Source: Limnoperna fortunei (lineage: Eukaryota; Mollusca; Bivalvia; Mytilida; Modiolidae). Taken from it: a stretch of 64,000 bases of DNA. The translations under genes were made by a program, and so were the position numbers. The notes beneath the pieces are model-generated. The model searched no databases, was not told the origin of the DNA, and saw only the letters and a list, made by a program, of their open reading frames with translations. Below, piece by piece: positions 11,817 to 24,900 of this stretch. The stretch covers positions 92,641,756-92,705,755 of the forward strand of contig OX104112.1 of assembly GCA_944474755.1 (NCBI GenBank), given 5' to 3'. Every line of letters begins with the position of its first letter. The stretch's first letter is position 1.

Positions 11817-13389
11817 TATTTGTATTATGTATACTAATATACCCTTTTCACAACGTGTTTATTCCGATTTGGTCAGGATTGTAGAATATACCGGAACTTT
11901 AGCGAGATCGAGGCTAAGGGTGTATCAGTCCGATCAGTCGTAGAGAAACAGATGTATAAATTTGTTTTTTTTTAATGTATCATAAATAAATTGCTTTACT
12001 TTCTAAGTTTCTGTTATTATTTCATATTCGCTTTACCACGTTAATTTGGTTTAAACATCTGTAATTTATTATTGAGTGTATCATTTGAAATAAACATGAT
12101 AAATGCCACGATAAATCCAATATATATTTTAAAAGTAGTTTCGCCTTGAATTTGTAGGAAAATCGTCAAAATTCGAGTGGGTGGCCATATATGAGGGTCG
12201 GGAGAACCTTTCTCGGGACGCCAGGGTTGGGCATTTGTTTTAACGGGAATTCGGTATTTGGTTAAAATTTGACTGGGGATTTGGGATTAAAGCATAAGCG
12301 AGATCAGGGAAAGGACACATTTTTTTCGCCGGGAATTCGGGATATAAAGTTACCGTTAATTTTTATGGTTTAATAAATGTCAAACCTTACATTGGTACGC
12401 AGGGATTCCGAAGACCAGGGAATATCATTTTATCACAGTTTACAAGTGTCATTCTAGCTTATCCCATTACAATTCTGATGATGACCCCTCCTCCCCTCCT
12501 CATATATTTCAAAGTCATATTTTCTTTGGTATTTTTAACCATTTGGCTAGAGAACTTTTGATGAAATATTCATGTTATTGTTTTTCAAAATGTTCACTTT
12601 GGGAATGGAAGTATACAAATTGTAGGTTTAGATATTGAATATATAATTGTGTCTTTGGACTAACTTTTTCATAAGTTTAACTTTGATTATACATGTACAT
12701 GTTGGGGTAACACTACCTTTATGGGAAAAAATTGTAGGATTTTATCTTTTTATATGTGTCACATTTTTTCATAACTAAGTCACCGTATTTTTTAGTCCGT
12801 TTAATTTACTAGGTATTTATAACCCTAATGAAAATTGCACGGCGAAAATTGTCTAAGGTCCGTATGCCATAGTCGCTCTTTGGCTGTTAAATTAAGTTTT
12901 TTAAATCCTATTTCCTTGATGGAATCTAAACTAAGAAGAGGACTGAAATTGTCCACAATGTCCGAGTCCTCGTTTGACCCGTTATCAGAAGTTGCATTCT
13001 TTCGATCGTCTACAGCTGATTAAATGATAACACCTGGCAACTAAAATCTGCCTTGTGACAAACACGCTTAAATTGCCATTTTCTCTTAAAATTTCTTTTA
13101 ACATCTCATGATCCATAATTGATCTAGAACATAGTTTTGTGTAATGTTTACATTCGATGCCATTGTCAGTTACAGAAGCTATAGAGATCTATACACCCTT
13201 AGCCTCATTATGAACTGATAAGAGCGATCTATTTTTAGAAACAAAGATATTGTGAAACTCGTCTATTGCAATAGTACAAACTGTATCATGATTCACTTCT
13301 CTCATAGAGTACTTATCAGTATAGTGATGAATTACCTTGCTTAAAATTAACTTACACCTGGGTTCACAAAAGTTACATATTGTCCCTAT
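11817..13389. other. No secure gene; one weak minus-strand frame
   Basis: Old repeat sequence appears near 12180-12420 (cgggaattcgg recurs). The minus frame 13189-13515 starts inside the neighbouring SINE, but its part below about 13385 reads CNFCEPRCKLILSKV and onward, with a CxxC pair. It may be a scrap of an exon or a transposon ORF. I do not recognise it. Confidence 0.3.
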
Positions 13390-13785
13390 AAACCGACTGG
13401 GATGTGTGCCCCAGGTGGTTGAATGGGGTACCCCTGGCAAGCTGGGGTTGTCAGGCCATAATACGGAAAACCTGACCGCAAACCATATTAGTGCACCGTG
13501 TTGGGAAAATGCCACGTTCCTCGCACGTTAAAGAACGCTGCTGTAGTATTCGCTATGAGTAGGGATTTCGATCCCGCTACAGGAGGCTAAATTGCCCGAC
13601 CCTATCCATCCTCCCATTTGCCAGTGGCAATCTAAAATCCGTTACCCCTATTTTTCCTTGTGTCCCATCCCATTTTCATTCATCATCATTTCATGTTCAT
13701 TTTATCATCCATTTCATGTTCATCGCCTGAATATAGCTGAAATATTGCTGCTCGGGCGTTAAACACCATTAATCAATCAATCAAT
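13390..13785 (+). repeat. SINE-like element, family B, with (AATC)n tail
   Basis: A repeat of about 395 bp ending in gggcgttaaacaccatt and a (AATC)n tail. Phrases such as caggccataatacgg and ctaaattgcccgaccctatcc recur near 24340-24560 and 29820-30130. The last 50 bases plus the tail also occur alone at 40928 and 58042. The tail abuts the 1.8-kb inverted repeat. Confidence 0.7.
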
Positions 13786-13807
13786 CATACATATTTGTAT
13801 GTTTTAT

Positions 13808-14085
13808 GTTTGATTTAATGTTTGTTTGTTTGGTGTTTAACGTCACTGTTAGCAATTGTGTAGCCAATCCATGGCGTCCAGTTTTGATTGGCTAAAAAGC
13901 CAGTGTACCCGGAGATAACCCCTGAACTTCGGTAGGAAAGCTGGTATTCTTTGTCAATTATGATTGGAGTCGAGCACATCCTTTTCTAGTGAGACTTAAA
14001 CCCACAATCTCAGTGTTGACAGACCACGTCATCAATAGTAGACGAACTACATTTACCACTAGGCCACCAGAGCCATACAATTAAT
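13808..14085 (-). repeat. Family A SINE in left arm of the inverted repeat
   Basis: This is the mirror copy of the element at 15296-15565. Read on the minus strand it starts with the A-box TGGCCTAGTGG and ends with the (CAAA)n tail near 13815. Confidence 0.8.
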
Positions 14086-15295
14086 TTGAAACATTGAGTC
14101 TTACAATAATGAAAAACAACACAAGTTGTATGGACTCATTACTGTTTTGAATATGTTAGATAAATGCTCGACAAAAAAAATAGTTGTAAATATTGTTAAG
14201 AATTTTGTAATCCGAAAAACCATTTTTACGAGTCTATAAAAATATCAAAGACATAACTGATAAGTGTTTATCATCTATTTATTAGCTTCAACATTGCAAA
14301 TGTCCGATGCCATATATTGTGAAGCATTTCTTATCATATTTTACATTAAAGACCACAGAAATGATATAGTGTGAAATTAAGTTTTAAAATGCACAGTACT
14401 TTGCGTTTTTTATTATTATTCAAATGTTATGAAAAACTTGATATATAACGTGCAAATAATCAATAATAGCACATGTAACGCCAACTACCAGCTATGTTTG
14501 TTTCAGGTTGGGCACAGGTAAAAAATTTCAGAACCATAACTAAACGTATTTGTTTCGAATGTTTGCAATTGTTCCTTAAGCCATGTCAGTATTTTTAAGA
14601 AAACTAATTATATCTTAAGAATTGTGTTATTGCGAGATTTGGCCTTTGTCAGTAGTAAAACAAGAACAAAAAACACCAAATTTTTGTTGCATTTTTGGTG
14701 TTTTTTGTTCTTGTTTTACTACTGACAAAGGCCAAATCTCGCAATAACACAATTCTTAAGATATAATTAGTTTTCTTAAAAATACTGACATGGCTTAAGG
14801 AACAATTGCAAACATTCGAAACAAATACGTTTAGTTATGGTTCTGAAATTTTTTACCTGTGCCCAACCTGAAACAAACATAGCTGGTAGTTGGCGTTACA
14901 TGTGCTATTATTGATTATTTGCACGTTATATATTAAGTTTTTCATAACATTTGAATAATAATAAAAAACGCAAAGTACTGTGCATTTTAAAACTTAATTT
15001 CACACTATATCATTTCTGTGGTCTTTAATGTAAAATATGATAAGAAATGCTTCACAATATATGGCATCGGACATTTGCAATGTTGAAGCTAATAAATAGA
15101 TGATAAACACTTATCAGTTATGTCTTTGATATTTTTATAGACTCGTAAAAATGGTTTTTCGGATTACAAAATTCTTAACAATATTTACAACTATTTTTTT
15201 TTGTCGAGCATTTATCTAACATATTCAAAACAGTAATGAGTCCATACAACTTGTGTTGTTTTTCATTATTGTAAGACTCAATGTTTCAAATTAAT

Positions 15296-15565
15296 TGTAT
15301 GGCTCTGGTGGCCTAGTGGTAAATGTAGTTCGTCTACTATTAATGACGTGGTCTGTCAACACTGAGATTGTGGGTTTAAGTCTCACTAGAAAAGGATGTG
15401 CTCGACTCCAATCATAATTGACAAAGAATACCAGCTTTCCTACCGAAGTTCAGGGGTTATCTCCGGGTACACTGGCTTTTTAGCCAATCAAAACTGGACG
15501 CCATGGATTGGCTACACAATTGCTAACAGTGACGTTAAACACCAAACAAACAAACATTAAATCAA
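15296..15565 (+). repeat. Family A SINE in right arm (best-preserved copy)
   Basis: It has a perfect A box, TGGCCTAGTGG, at 15309-15319. A B-box-like ggtttaagtctcac follows near 15373, then the family body (gtgctcgactccaatc, tccgggtacactggc, aaactggacgccatgg). It ends in aacaccaaacaaacaaac. This is the layout of a tRNA-derived SINE. Confidence 0.82.
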
Positions 15566-15629
15566 ACATAAAACATACAAATATGTATGAAAATAGTGGA
15601 CTATGGTCCTGAATCAATACTCCCAAGCT

Positions 15630-15990
15630 ACTTGATTTTCTGATTGACTACATATAATTTCAGTTTGGGGGAGTAGCTGTTCAACAAACAATTGGTATTC
15701 AAATTGGCACTAATTGTAAACCATTGCTTGCCGATTTCTTCCTCCATTTATATGAAGCGGTATTCTTACAATGCTACCCAGCCCTTTAATCTCAGCTTTC
15801 TACATCTCATTTATCCAAACCAAAAAGATATCCTTAAAAATAAGAACACCACAGACACTTAAAAGTCCGCTTCTTATTTGTATTAGCTCCATGAAGACTT
15901 TCTACTAAACTCTAGGACAAACGTTATGACTTCAACTTTCCATTCGTTAAGTTATCTTTCTTGTGCCGTCCGTTCAAGAATATGGAATTT
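15630..15990 (+). pseudogene. Penelope-like reverse transcriptase fragment
   Basis: The reading LLDFLIDYI, a stop, then QTIGIQIGTNCKPLLADFF matches the Penelope-like motif around G-I-P-M-G-T-N-C-A-P-L-L-A-D. It is followed by FLHLYEAVFLQ and, after shifts, FLLNSRTNVMTSTFHSLSY. Stops and frameshifts make it non-functional. It begins just right of the 1.8-kb inverted repeat. Confidence 0.7.
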
Positions 15991-15999
15991 AAGTTTTTT

Positions 16000-17089
16000 A
16001 ACGGATAAGTTACTTCAGAGCATTTAGAAAATACCACGATAGATAGAACTTATCGATAAACGCCAAAACTGCAAACTAAAGGTTTTTTGCTTTTTGCTCC
16101 GAGCTTATTTTTTCATAGAGGAAATTTAATTTAAGATCAATAAAATCTAATAAGTCGATATTTGTCTCTCAAAAAGAGTACAGAGAAATGTTGTGTAGGA
16201 TATTCCTTTATCGGACTTTAGAAACAGCGACACGACTGTTGTGTTGCAGCCGACAGGAGCTGCTTACTAATCCATAGCACCTGAGTTCACTCTCATCGTC
16301 TTGCAAATCGTGTCGCTGGCTTTGTTTTTGTGTTGTTTTGAATTTTTTGCTGGCTTTGTTTTTGAGTTTTTAATTGGGCATCAAGTGATTTAGTACTTGT
16401 GTTTTCGACTAAAAATTTGGCTTGCCAATTGATATTTTTTCGCATTGTTACACACTAACAATCGAGTCAATAACTCAAAGCTGTGCTAGTCGTACTTGAT
16501 AGATGACTTGGGAAATTGTCAAGGGTTAACGTTTGTTACATGTAGCTCACGTTTATATGCTTATTATGCCACCGCTTCGAAGAAGAGGGGCATACTGTTT
16601 TACCCTTATCTGTTTGTTCGTTCGTTAATTCGTTCGTTCGTCCGTCCGTCCGTAATAAAAATATCAGTCGCAGTTTTCTAAGCAGCTATAGTATGTAAAA
16701 CCTGATATTTTGCATATTGCTTTATCCTATAGTATTAAATGGTGTATATCAATTTAATGCTCCTTTGTCATCTACTTCATGTTTACCGAATACTTTTGTG
16801 AAAGAGGGGGTATGACTAGTGAGCCTTATCTCACATATTCACTTGTTGTGCCACCTGTTGTCATTCTGTCATTTAGTTAACAGACGTATATAGCTATGTC
16901 GATTTTACGCAAACAACTTGAGAATCTAAACTGTTTAACTGAATATATTAAATACAATTAATATGTTTCATCTAAGAAGGTTGGTTCTCTTGTTCCCAAG
17001 GACTACCACTAGAAGGAACGTATTGCATATTTCGTAAAAATAGATAATTAAGCCGACTGTAGCAGCTAGAACGATCCTACTCATCAAAC
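16000..17089. other. Repeat remnants, no gene
   Basis: A Penelope-like 3' tail (gacaggagctgcttactaat, then gcacctgagttcactc) lies at about 16245-16400. A (TTCG)n/(TCCG)n tract lies at 16613-16652. The rest is AT-rich with no coding signal. Confidence 0.5.
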
Positions 17090-17400
17090 TAATAAAGTTG
17101 TCTTGATCGTGAAATGGGTACGACACGTTTCAAACCATGATCCACAGTCAGCCTTCCTTATCCCACCTAAAAAGGGGCGTTTATGGGATTCAGTATTCTC
17201 TTTGTAATCTTACGTTTGTAGGCGAAACAAGACAAACTTTGAAGAACAGAAATAACAAATACTGATTAAATACTAACGATCCTCAATATTGGATACGGTA
17301 CAAATAGTTTATCATCCAGATTATGATCGGTGTGTCTATGAAAGTGTGCATTATAGAAAACATTTACCATCATATTAACAGTCCATCACTTAGCAAGAAA
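17090..17400 (+). pseudogene. Possible GIY-YIG endonuclease remnant of a Penelope-like element
   Basis: VYGIQYSLCNLTFVGETRQT near 17175-17240 resembles the start of GIY-YIG nuclease domains as found at the C-terminus of Penelope-like elements (I-Y-x-I-x-C-x-x-C, then Y-V-G-E-T-G-x-x-L). The rest is degraded. The match is short, so confidence is limited. Confidence 0.42.
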
Positions 17401-17649
17401 GAGAATTTAGATGTTTTTGATCAGGGAAACGTCTGCAAAGACAACAACATGAAAGGTGTTGGTAATTTTTGAAGACCAGCATATATTGTTTTGCGTTTTT
17501 CATTAATCCAATTCTAAAAGCCATGGTAATAAAAAATACAGACGTCCAAGTACTTAAGAAAATTCGGAGCGTAAATCTTCCACCGATAGGTATAAAGACA
17601 TTATTTCTTATCTTGAACAACCCCTGAATTGCTACAGCGAGAAACAGGT

Positions 17650-17800
17650 TTATAGTAGTTTAGATTTTCTGATTGACAATATATTAGTAACGATGCGTCT
17701 TTTAGTCGGTAATTAGCATTTCAATGGGTACATACTGTGCCCCACTTCTTGTCGATTTGTTCCTGATTTTTTTTAATGAAAATGATTTCTTTAACGCCTA
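17650..17800 (+). pseudogene. Penelope-like reverse transcriptase scrap
   Basis: LDFLIDNILV, then after frame changes ISMGTYCAPLLVDLFLIFF, repeats the motif seen at 15630 and 39230. It is truncated right after the motif. Confidence 0.65.
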
Positions 17801-18808
17801 ATTAAAAACAAGAAAACAGTTGACGCTAGGTGGTTTAAGTTTTTTAGTGTATTGATATACTGATGATGTAATTTCAATTAGAAACATTTATCTACCTCAT
17901 TTTTGACTTAGAATGCAAATATGAGGCCAATGGTCATCTCAGAGAAAGAATTTCCGATCTTTTTAATTTTAAAACTTAAATATTGCAGTTAGTAAACTGA
18001 TTTTTGTAACCAATATCTTCGGTTATTAAACAAGGTAACAATATACTCGTCCGCGACTTTAATAAGTTCTAATATATACATAAAATTTCCTTGTAAAAAA
18101 TATTCTATCGCGTTTGAAAATATTATTTCAGATAGTTTTCTTAATTTTTGTTATCAGCACATAGTGATTGTGATTTGATGACTATTGGATACACCTATTT
18201 CTGACCAATGTGTATGATAACCAAACCATTTTCATCAACACACCAACTCACACACTACAGTAATGGAAGCGGGATCTTTAGTTTGGTAGCAATATGTTGT
18301 GTATAACGTAACTGTGATGTTATAATTAGCTATCCCACCCGGTGAAACAGAAAAATCTCAACAACAGGAAGTCACGTGATATTTCTACACCACAAGTGAG
18401 AATATTAACTATCTACATACGTTTTTCGCAAACCCGGGTGATCTTTCAAGAGGGATAGAAACTTTATATCTTTTCACTAGTGGACGATCACACAGGATTT
18501 CTAAAAAGCGCATGAAAATACCCATTTTATATCGCGATGTCATATAGGCACTCAGTTGATGAAGACTCCTTGTCTCCGACATCCAATTGAACAAAGTTTA
18601 TTTATTAACCAAGTGCTTTTAAGATACATATTCATGTTTCGTTAGGGAAATCAGAGCTTCATGAGATAGCAACTACACTACGTTCGCCCAACTTGGCCAT
18701 TAGTTGTCATGTCATGTTTTCGTATATTATAATCAATAATAAAATGAAAATATGAACATCATAAAAACATAAATGGTCTGCGTTGAAAATTTAACAAATT
18801 CGACTAAC

Positions 18809-18927
18809 CGTCCATTTTTTGGTTTCTTCCATAATACAGTATACTAGGGTTTTGTGTTCTGGTCTTCTTGGATATATTTCATAAACACCATTTATATAAC
18901 CTGCAATGTCTTCACATTCTCTTGGAA
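18809..18927 (-). CDS. Gene A exon 13: start of fibrinogen-related domain
   Basis: The 119-nt exon begins after ttattgcag (phase 1) and ends before the donor gttagt (phase 0). It reads PRECEDIAGYINGVYEIYP, then KTLVYCIMEETKKWTV. This matches the opening of fibrinogen-related domains: a Cys, then S/N-G-V-Y-x-I-x-P, then V-Y-C-x-M, then W-T-V. The usual D in YCDM is I here. The following exons with the calcium site and W-W-Y-x-x-C were not found to the left. In gene B this position is taken by a different domain. Confidence 0.7.
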
Positions 18928-21900
18928 CTGCAATAATACAATATATTTTTCATGTAATTTAATACAAACACATTTTAATAAAGGGTGTGTATGTTCAGTG
19001 GAACGCCAAACTGACGTGTAAGATTTTTAACGTGTAAGTCTTACATGTAAGATTTTTTACGTGCAAGTTTTACGTGTAAGTTTTACATGTAAGATGTTTT
19101 ACGTGCAAGTTTTACGTGTAAGTTTTACGTGTAAGTTGTACGTGTAACATTGATAGTCCAATGGAATGAACGGTTACAAAAGCTCAACAAATATGGGTCC
19201 GTTCGTCCGTATGTCCATCCCAAATGTTGCAAAACGGGGCATTATGTCTTTTGGACACATTCTTGTTCATGTTTAATATATATAATATAACTACTCATTG
19301 AAACTTTACATGCTATATACATTTACAAACATCCAGCAACATAAATGTGCAATATCAGTATGCCATGTTGGCACACACGGACACAGAAAAACTAAACACG
19401 GCACAAGAGAAAATTAATTTACTCCACGTGACTTGTTATTCATACTACACACAGTCACAAAGAAGAACCTTAAAGATGTATCTGATTAAATACAATGTTT
19501 TAAAATACGTACATGTCAAAACACAGCTTTGACCATCCCAGTGTTGCTTATTGGACAAACAGGAACACTTGTTAGATACACATTGTAAATTTGATCTACA
19601 TTCTTCTGTACTTTTGCACGATGAGTTGATGATTTTCTCTACAATATTATAGCGTTAGCGTTCAGCAATTTGGTTAGCAATTTAATTTTTAAAAGTGCAA
19701 ATTTTAAAAAATTAATGATTAATAATTGAACACAATTAAATATAGCCCAGTGTTTAATTTAATTTTAACATATTTATTTGCTCAGATACAAGCAAATGGG
19801 TTTGGACACAACATTATGGAATTCCACTTCCCAACAAACAATGTTTACAATGAAATGCTTAATGACAGCACTTCTACCAATATAAGTGGTATAAGAAAAA
19901 GTTGTGAAAATAAAACAAAATAAGATGAAAAAATTAAAATGGATGTAAACATAACACAATTCAGAGTCAAGTGAATATGAACCTGTAACTATACGGCAGG
20001 TTCAATCTGTAGTATTTCAAGGCTGTTAATAACACTCGTTCCAAACCTCGGAGGCATATTTCAAATAAGGACGGATGAAAGTGAGATAAATTTTAGATAA
20101 ATAATTAATACTAAGAATATATTTTAGTTTTCGCAGAACTAATAGTTTCAGACCATCATATTGTATAATATTTTCCATATGTGTTGAAAACTTTGCATCC
20201 TAGTAAAAAATTATTCCAAAGTGTTTATGAAACAAACAATTTCAATTTTGGTGAATTATAAATATCTTCCGTTTAAGTGCCAATAATTCACGCCTTGGTT
20301 TTCTTTAGATTAAAATTAATAAACCACTTCTCAGACCATGATGCAATTTTCTTCATATCTAAATTTACAACGTCTTCAATATGAGAGAGAAGTTAGGCGG
20401 AGTATGATAAAGAGCTATCGTCTGGAAATTGTCTTGTGAAAATTATTAGGTCATCAGCCATGTCATTAATGTACACTTAGAGGACCAAGGAAAGAGCCTT
20501 GTGGCACTAAAGCGTTCGTCTGCTTAAGAACGGATTTTTGAATTTGCTATAAAACATTTTGGAGATCTGTTTCAAAGATAAATTTAAACCAGTTAAGAAG
20601 GTTATCATTCACGCCATAATTTTTTGTTTTATCTGTAAACGGTATACCAAACACGGTCGAACGCGTTGGATTCATCACAGAAGATGAAAGAAGTAATGTT
20701 TTATTTTCAAGAGTCGTGATTATTGTATTGTTAATTTCTTATTTACAACAATTTATTAGACATCAAGTGATTAAACACATGCCTAGATACAATTCTTTTG
20801 AAAACTTTCAATGTTTAGCAGATACATGTAGTTCAATATCGAAATAAAACACACAACAGATTGTATCTTTAGGAAACCAATTACAAAAAAGATAGTTTTG
20901 GTTATCTATTTCAAGTTTTTTTTAAACATTTGTTTAAAAACTTGGGGTAATGTTAAAAAATTACAGATCAAAGCAAGTATATTTACATAAGCAGCATTGT
21001 ATTGATCTTCAGAAGCAACTTGAAATGAGAATGATGTTGCTGTCTTCAGTTTAATATGATTGCCAGGGCTATTCCTGGCTAATTTTGACTCACAAAATTC
21101 GCGAAAAGATGGAGACGTAGGTTGTAAAATACTCAAATGTACTTGCTTATGCTGCACTGTTTCCCATCCCAGTAATAAATATCTGAAGGACAAACGCACA
21201 AACTTGACAAACACTCTAAGTTACCAAAACATTCTTCTGCGGAGGAACACACACTGTTTAGCGCATTTTCTGTGAATAATACGTTGCACACATTATACAT
21301 AACAGGTTTAGAATATCGTTAGCGAATATGAAAAATATAACATATTCTCTGTAAAGCAAAATAGAATTTGTTTGCTAAAAGCATATTCAGTAACAAACCA
21401 GAAAGTAAATTATTAAGACGTTTTTATTTTTTGGAATTTTATCAATGTACTATTATCTGTCATTATGTTTCTATTATTGTTGAGTAAATTATAATAAATG
21501 ATATGTTGAAGTAATAATAGAATATTATTACAGGCCTTTAGTAGGTGCATCTCTACTGACCAAAAAAGCTACTTTACCATTGATTCATAGTGACAAAATT
21601 GAAGTCATCCCTTATAAAATTTAATGGTCGCCATCCTCACTTAGTTTTTCGGTACGGCTACCTGTGTTACAAATGACCATTGATTTGTTCTGTTTGACTG
21701 TAACTACTTTCCTTCCTTCTTATTGAAAAGCCTCGAATAATACTAATAACCAAATTAAAACTGAGTAATACGGAGGGTACCACCCGTAAAACAGGAGTTG
21801 CTTACCATTTCAGAGCACCTGGACTCACCCCAGGTTTGAATGGGGTTCGTGTGTTTTGCTGTTTTTTCAAATGTTTGGGGTGGGTTATTTATTGTTTTGT

Positions 21901-24900
21901 TGTGTCTTCTGTTTTGTTTAACCATGGTTTTGTATATTCTTGACTTATTGTGTTATTTTCACCAATAGGTATCTTCGTTTTTGTGTGCGTTATTGTATCA
22001 AATAAAACGCCTCCCCTTATCCATGCTTACATAAGCTAACATTATCATCTATCTTTAAAAACTATTTCTATTTCCGAGCATAGCTGGATTATTTTGTATT
22101 GCCCAATAAACTTAAATAATCAATAAACCTAAATTTACCGACACTTACTTAGAGCACACAACGATCCATTCCAGTACTCTATATCTGCATCACACTTACA
22201 CACACCATGAATACAATATAGTGTGTCTTGACACTCACTGGAGACCAAACATGTTTCATGTAAACTCTTTCCTGGATAATTTTACAAAACAATTTTAAAG
22301 GAATATAGTGTAGAGATAGCTTATCTTGGTCTCAAGTAAACACGTTTAAGATATTTAGGTATATAAAACATATCTAACATGCAAAAGGAAAGTAAAAAAT
22401 GCTTGTTATTTAAGTGCAAATGTCAATTTATGCAAGGGATGCAGGAACTTTGTTCTATCAAATTGAACTTTATACACATTATGATATCAAACTTATTAAT
22501 TTTCTTGACAATTGGCATGTCTGCATTCAGCCACTTTATTACGTTTTTTATGTTCGTTTGGGGGTTCGGTGGACGACCGATATCGGCAGTTACTACGTGT
22601 TTTTTGTCGACTCTGAAAGGCAAAACCTTGAGTTCGATCTGTATTTTTGAGGCTCGACTCCAATCTTAAGTCACAAGGATTGCTTCTTGTTCTTAAGACA
22701 AAAAACGGGAATTCTTACCCAATAAAAACTGAACGCAACAATATATTAAACATTTTGTGAAATTTGCGTAAATCCCATTCAATCCAACAAAACAAATTTA
22801 TGTAACTAATAGTCCTTAGCTTTAATGTTGATTAGGGTTCAAACTTACTAATAAGGAATCAAATATGAATTGTTTGTGTACACTTGTGGTTTTATCACAA
22901 AAAGGGAAAAATACAGCTTAAGCGGGAATGATTTATTTTAAAAAATAAAGTTGGTTGAAATAACCACACCGACTGAAGTAAATTCATAGAAACGTATCAT
23001 GGTACATAACTGATAAATTTTGGATATTCTCTGACGTTGGCTTCAACCGTTTTTAAAAACCCTTTTCAGTTTGAGTAATCAAAGTTCTACTCTACTTACT
23101 GGATAAACAATGTGTACCATTCCACCAGTTAGTTTGTTCACTGCACTGGCATATGCTCAAACGACATTTAAACTCCTTTTGGCATTCGTTGGAAGAAAAG
23201 CAAATATCGTTCAAGGTCTTTTCTACATAAATAAATTTGTATTTATAAACTGGGCAAGTATTTTCTGCATTTTAAAAATTGTATTGCTTAGAAAAATACC
23301 AAGTCATGCAATATAAAATACGAGAATAATGCATTGGTTCAAAGGGATCATCTCACACAGTTGCCTAAGGCGTAAACCCATGACGAATGTGGAAATTGTA
23401 TTCTACTAAATTACCAAAATTATAATTTTTATACTCAAAGTTATTTAAGGATCGTAGTTGTACTCACTGCGATTGCATTCTGTTCCTGTCCAAAAATAAT
23501 CTTGATAGGGGCATTTGCACCTTCCAGAGTCACAAATTAGGTTACCTTGACATTCATTTGCTGACATACACGTTGAGTTGACAGTTTTCTCTGAAAAGAG
23601 TTCTTTTTAACTGCAGAGCATCTTTTTTTTATCTCACCATAACAATAAAAAACATCTTTTACAATTATCGTTCATAATCCTGAAATACTGATAACATCAA
23701 TGTAAAGCTGTCAACCAATGAAATTATCAATCATGTACAATTATGGCCTTATGCATGCGTTTCTTTAACTTTCTTTCTTTTGATGCAGTGATTATTGGAG
23801 ACATTGGCGTTTGATCCCCAACAATTTTCAGCTGCACACCAACTCGCACACGACAATAATGGTAGCGGGAGGTTTGCAATGGTATAAAACCTGGTTTAAT
23901 TAACCTTTGTGGAATGCGGTATCAAGTCGGTCAAATAATCAATCCTTCTCAATTATGGTCACATGCATTCATATGTTTATTTAAATTTTAAATCCATAAT
24001 TAATGAGTGTTTGTAGCCCTCATGAATCAATCCAACAATCGATCATATGTTGTGTGTGTTGCACATATGTATTAATTCCTTTAACAAAACGCGTTTTAAC
24101 AGTCAAGTAGAACAACACCAGAACAACTCATATCACTTTTTGTTTGTAATATCTATTTGTATTGCATTTATTGGCTGTTTAGTTTGTATATTTAATGCTG
24201 GCTGGTCACGGTTTTCAAACATTTCAAATATTGCCGTCAGTTTCATACTTATGATGACGTTTTTGTATCTAAGATTTACATTGATTATATTACCAATACA
24301 AATCCAAATATAACCCGTTTCTATTTATCGTGAATGTACGCGCGTCCCCAGATGGCGGATAAGTGGTGTCCTCTCGTTAAGGGTTATCAGGTCATAATAC
24401 GGAAGCCTGACCTCGGACCACAATAAGTATGCAAAACTTGTTTAACGAGTGCCATGCTTTTTGCACACTTAAGACGTCTTAAGTAGATGTTGATAAGAGT
24501 ACGTTCGTTGTAGCCACTAAAAAGGCTAATTATCCGCCCCTTTCCATACCCCTATACATTAACAGCGGTATTCGCAAACTTTTGACTTTTGGTACATATT
24601 GATTTGTTAAATAAATTGAGTTATTGTCTGTTCACATGTTATAGCGCTTAATAAAGATGAAATACCACTCGCTGGAGGTAAAGTTAACATTTAATCAAAT
24701 CAAACCAATCGTGACTGCCAAGTCTTTCTACAAATAAAGGGGTAAGTGCAACACCATCTTATCATGTGTACTATTTGCTGCAATTTAGCAATACATACGG
24801 TCATGGTGCTGGCAGTGCAAATCACCATTACAGAAATTCTTATCAGAGCAACAACTTTCGCAAATCAGGGTTCGACCATCCGATTGTCTTCTGCCAAATG

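Larger units (their letters stand above)
13786..15589. repeat. 1.8-kb near-perfect inverted repeat (hairpin)
   Basis: The left arm 13786-14680 is the reverse complement of 14694-15589. The spacer is about 13 bases (14681-14693). I found two substitutions and one A-tract length difference (8 A near 14173 against 9 T near 15184) over about 895 bases, so identity is above 99%. The arms end abruptly: to the left is the (AATC)n tail of a SINE, to the right a Penelope-like fragment. Each arm carries a complete family A SINE at its outer end. Transcription through it would give a long double-stranded hairpin. A foldback duplication in the genome or an assembly artefact are both possible. Confidence 0.93.

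Noticed and set aside
13189..13515. 108-codon minus-strand protein
   Set aside because: Its N-terminal half is antisense SINE sequence. The rest, with one CxxC pair, is too short to assign and is kept only as a weak note.
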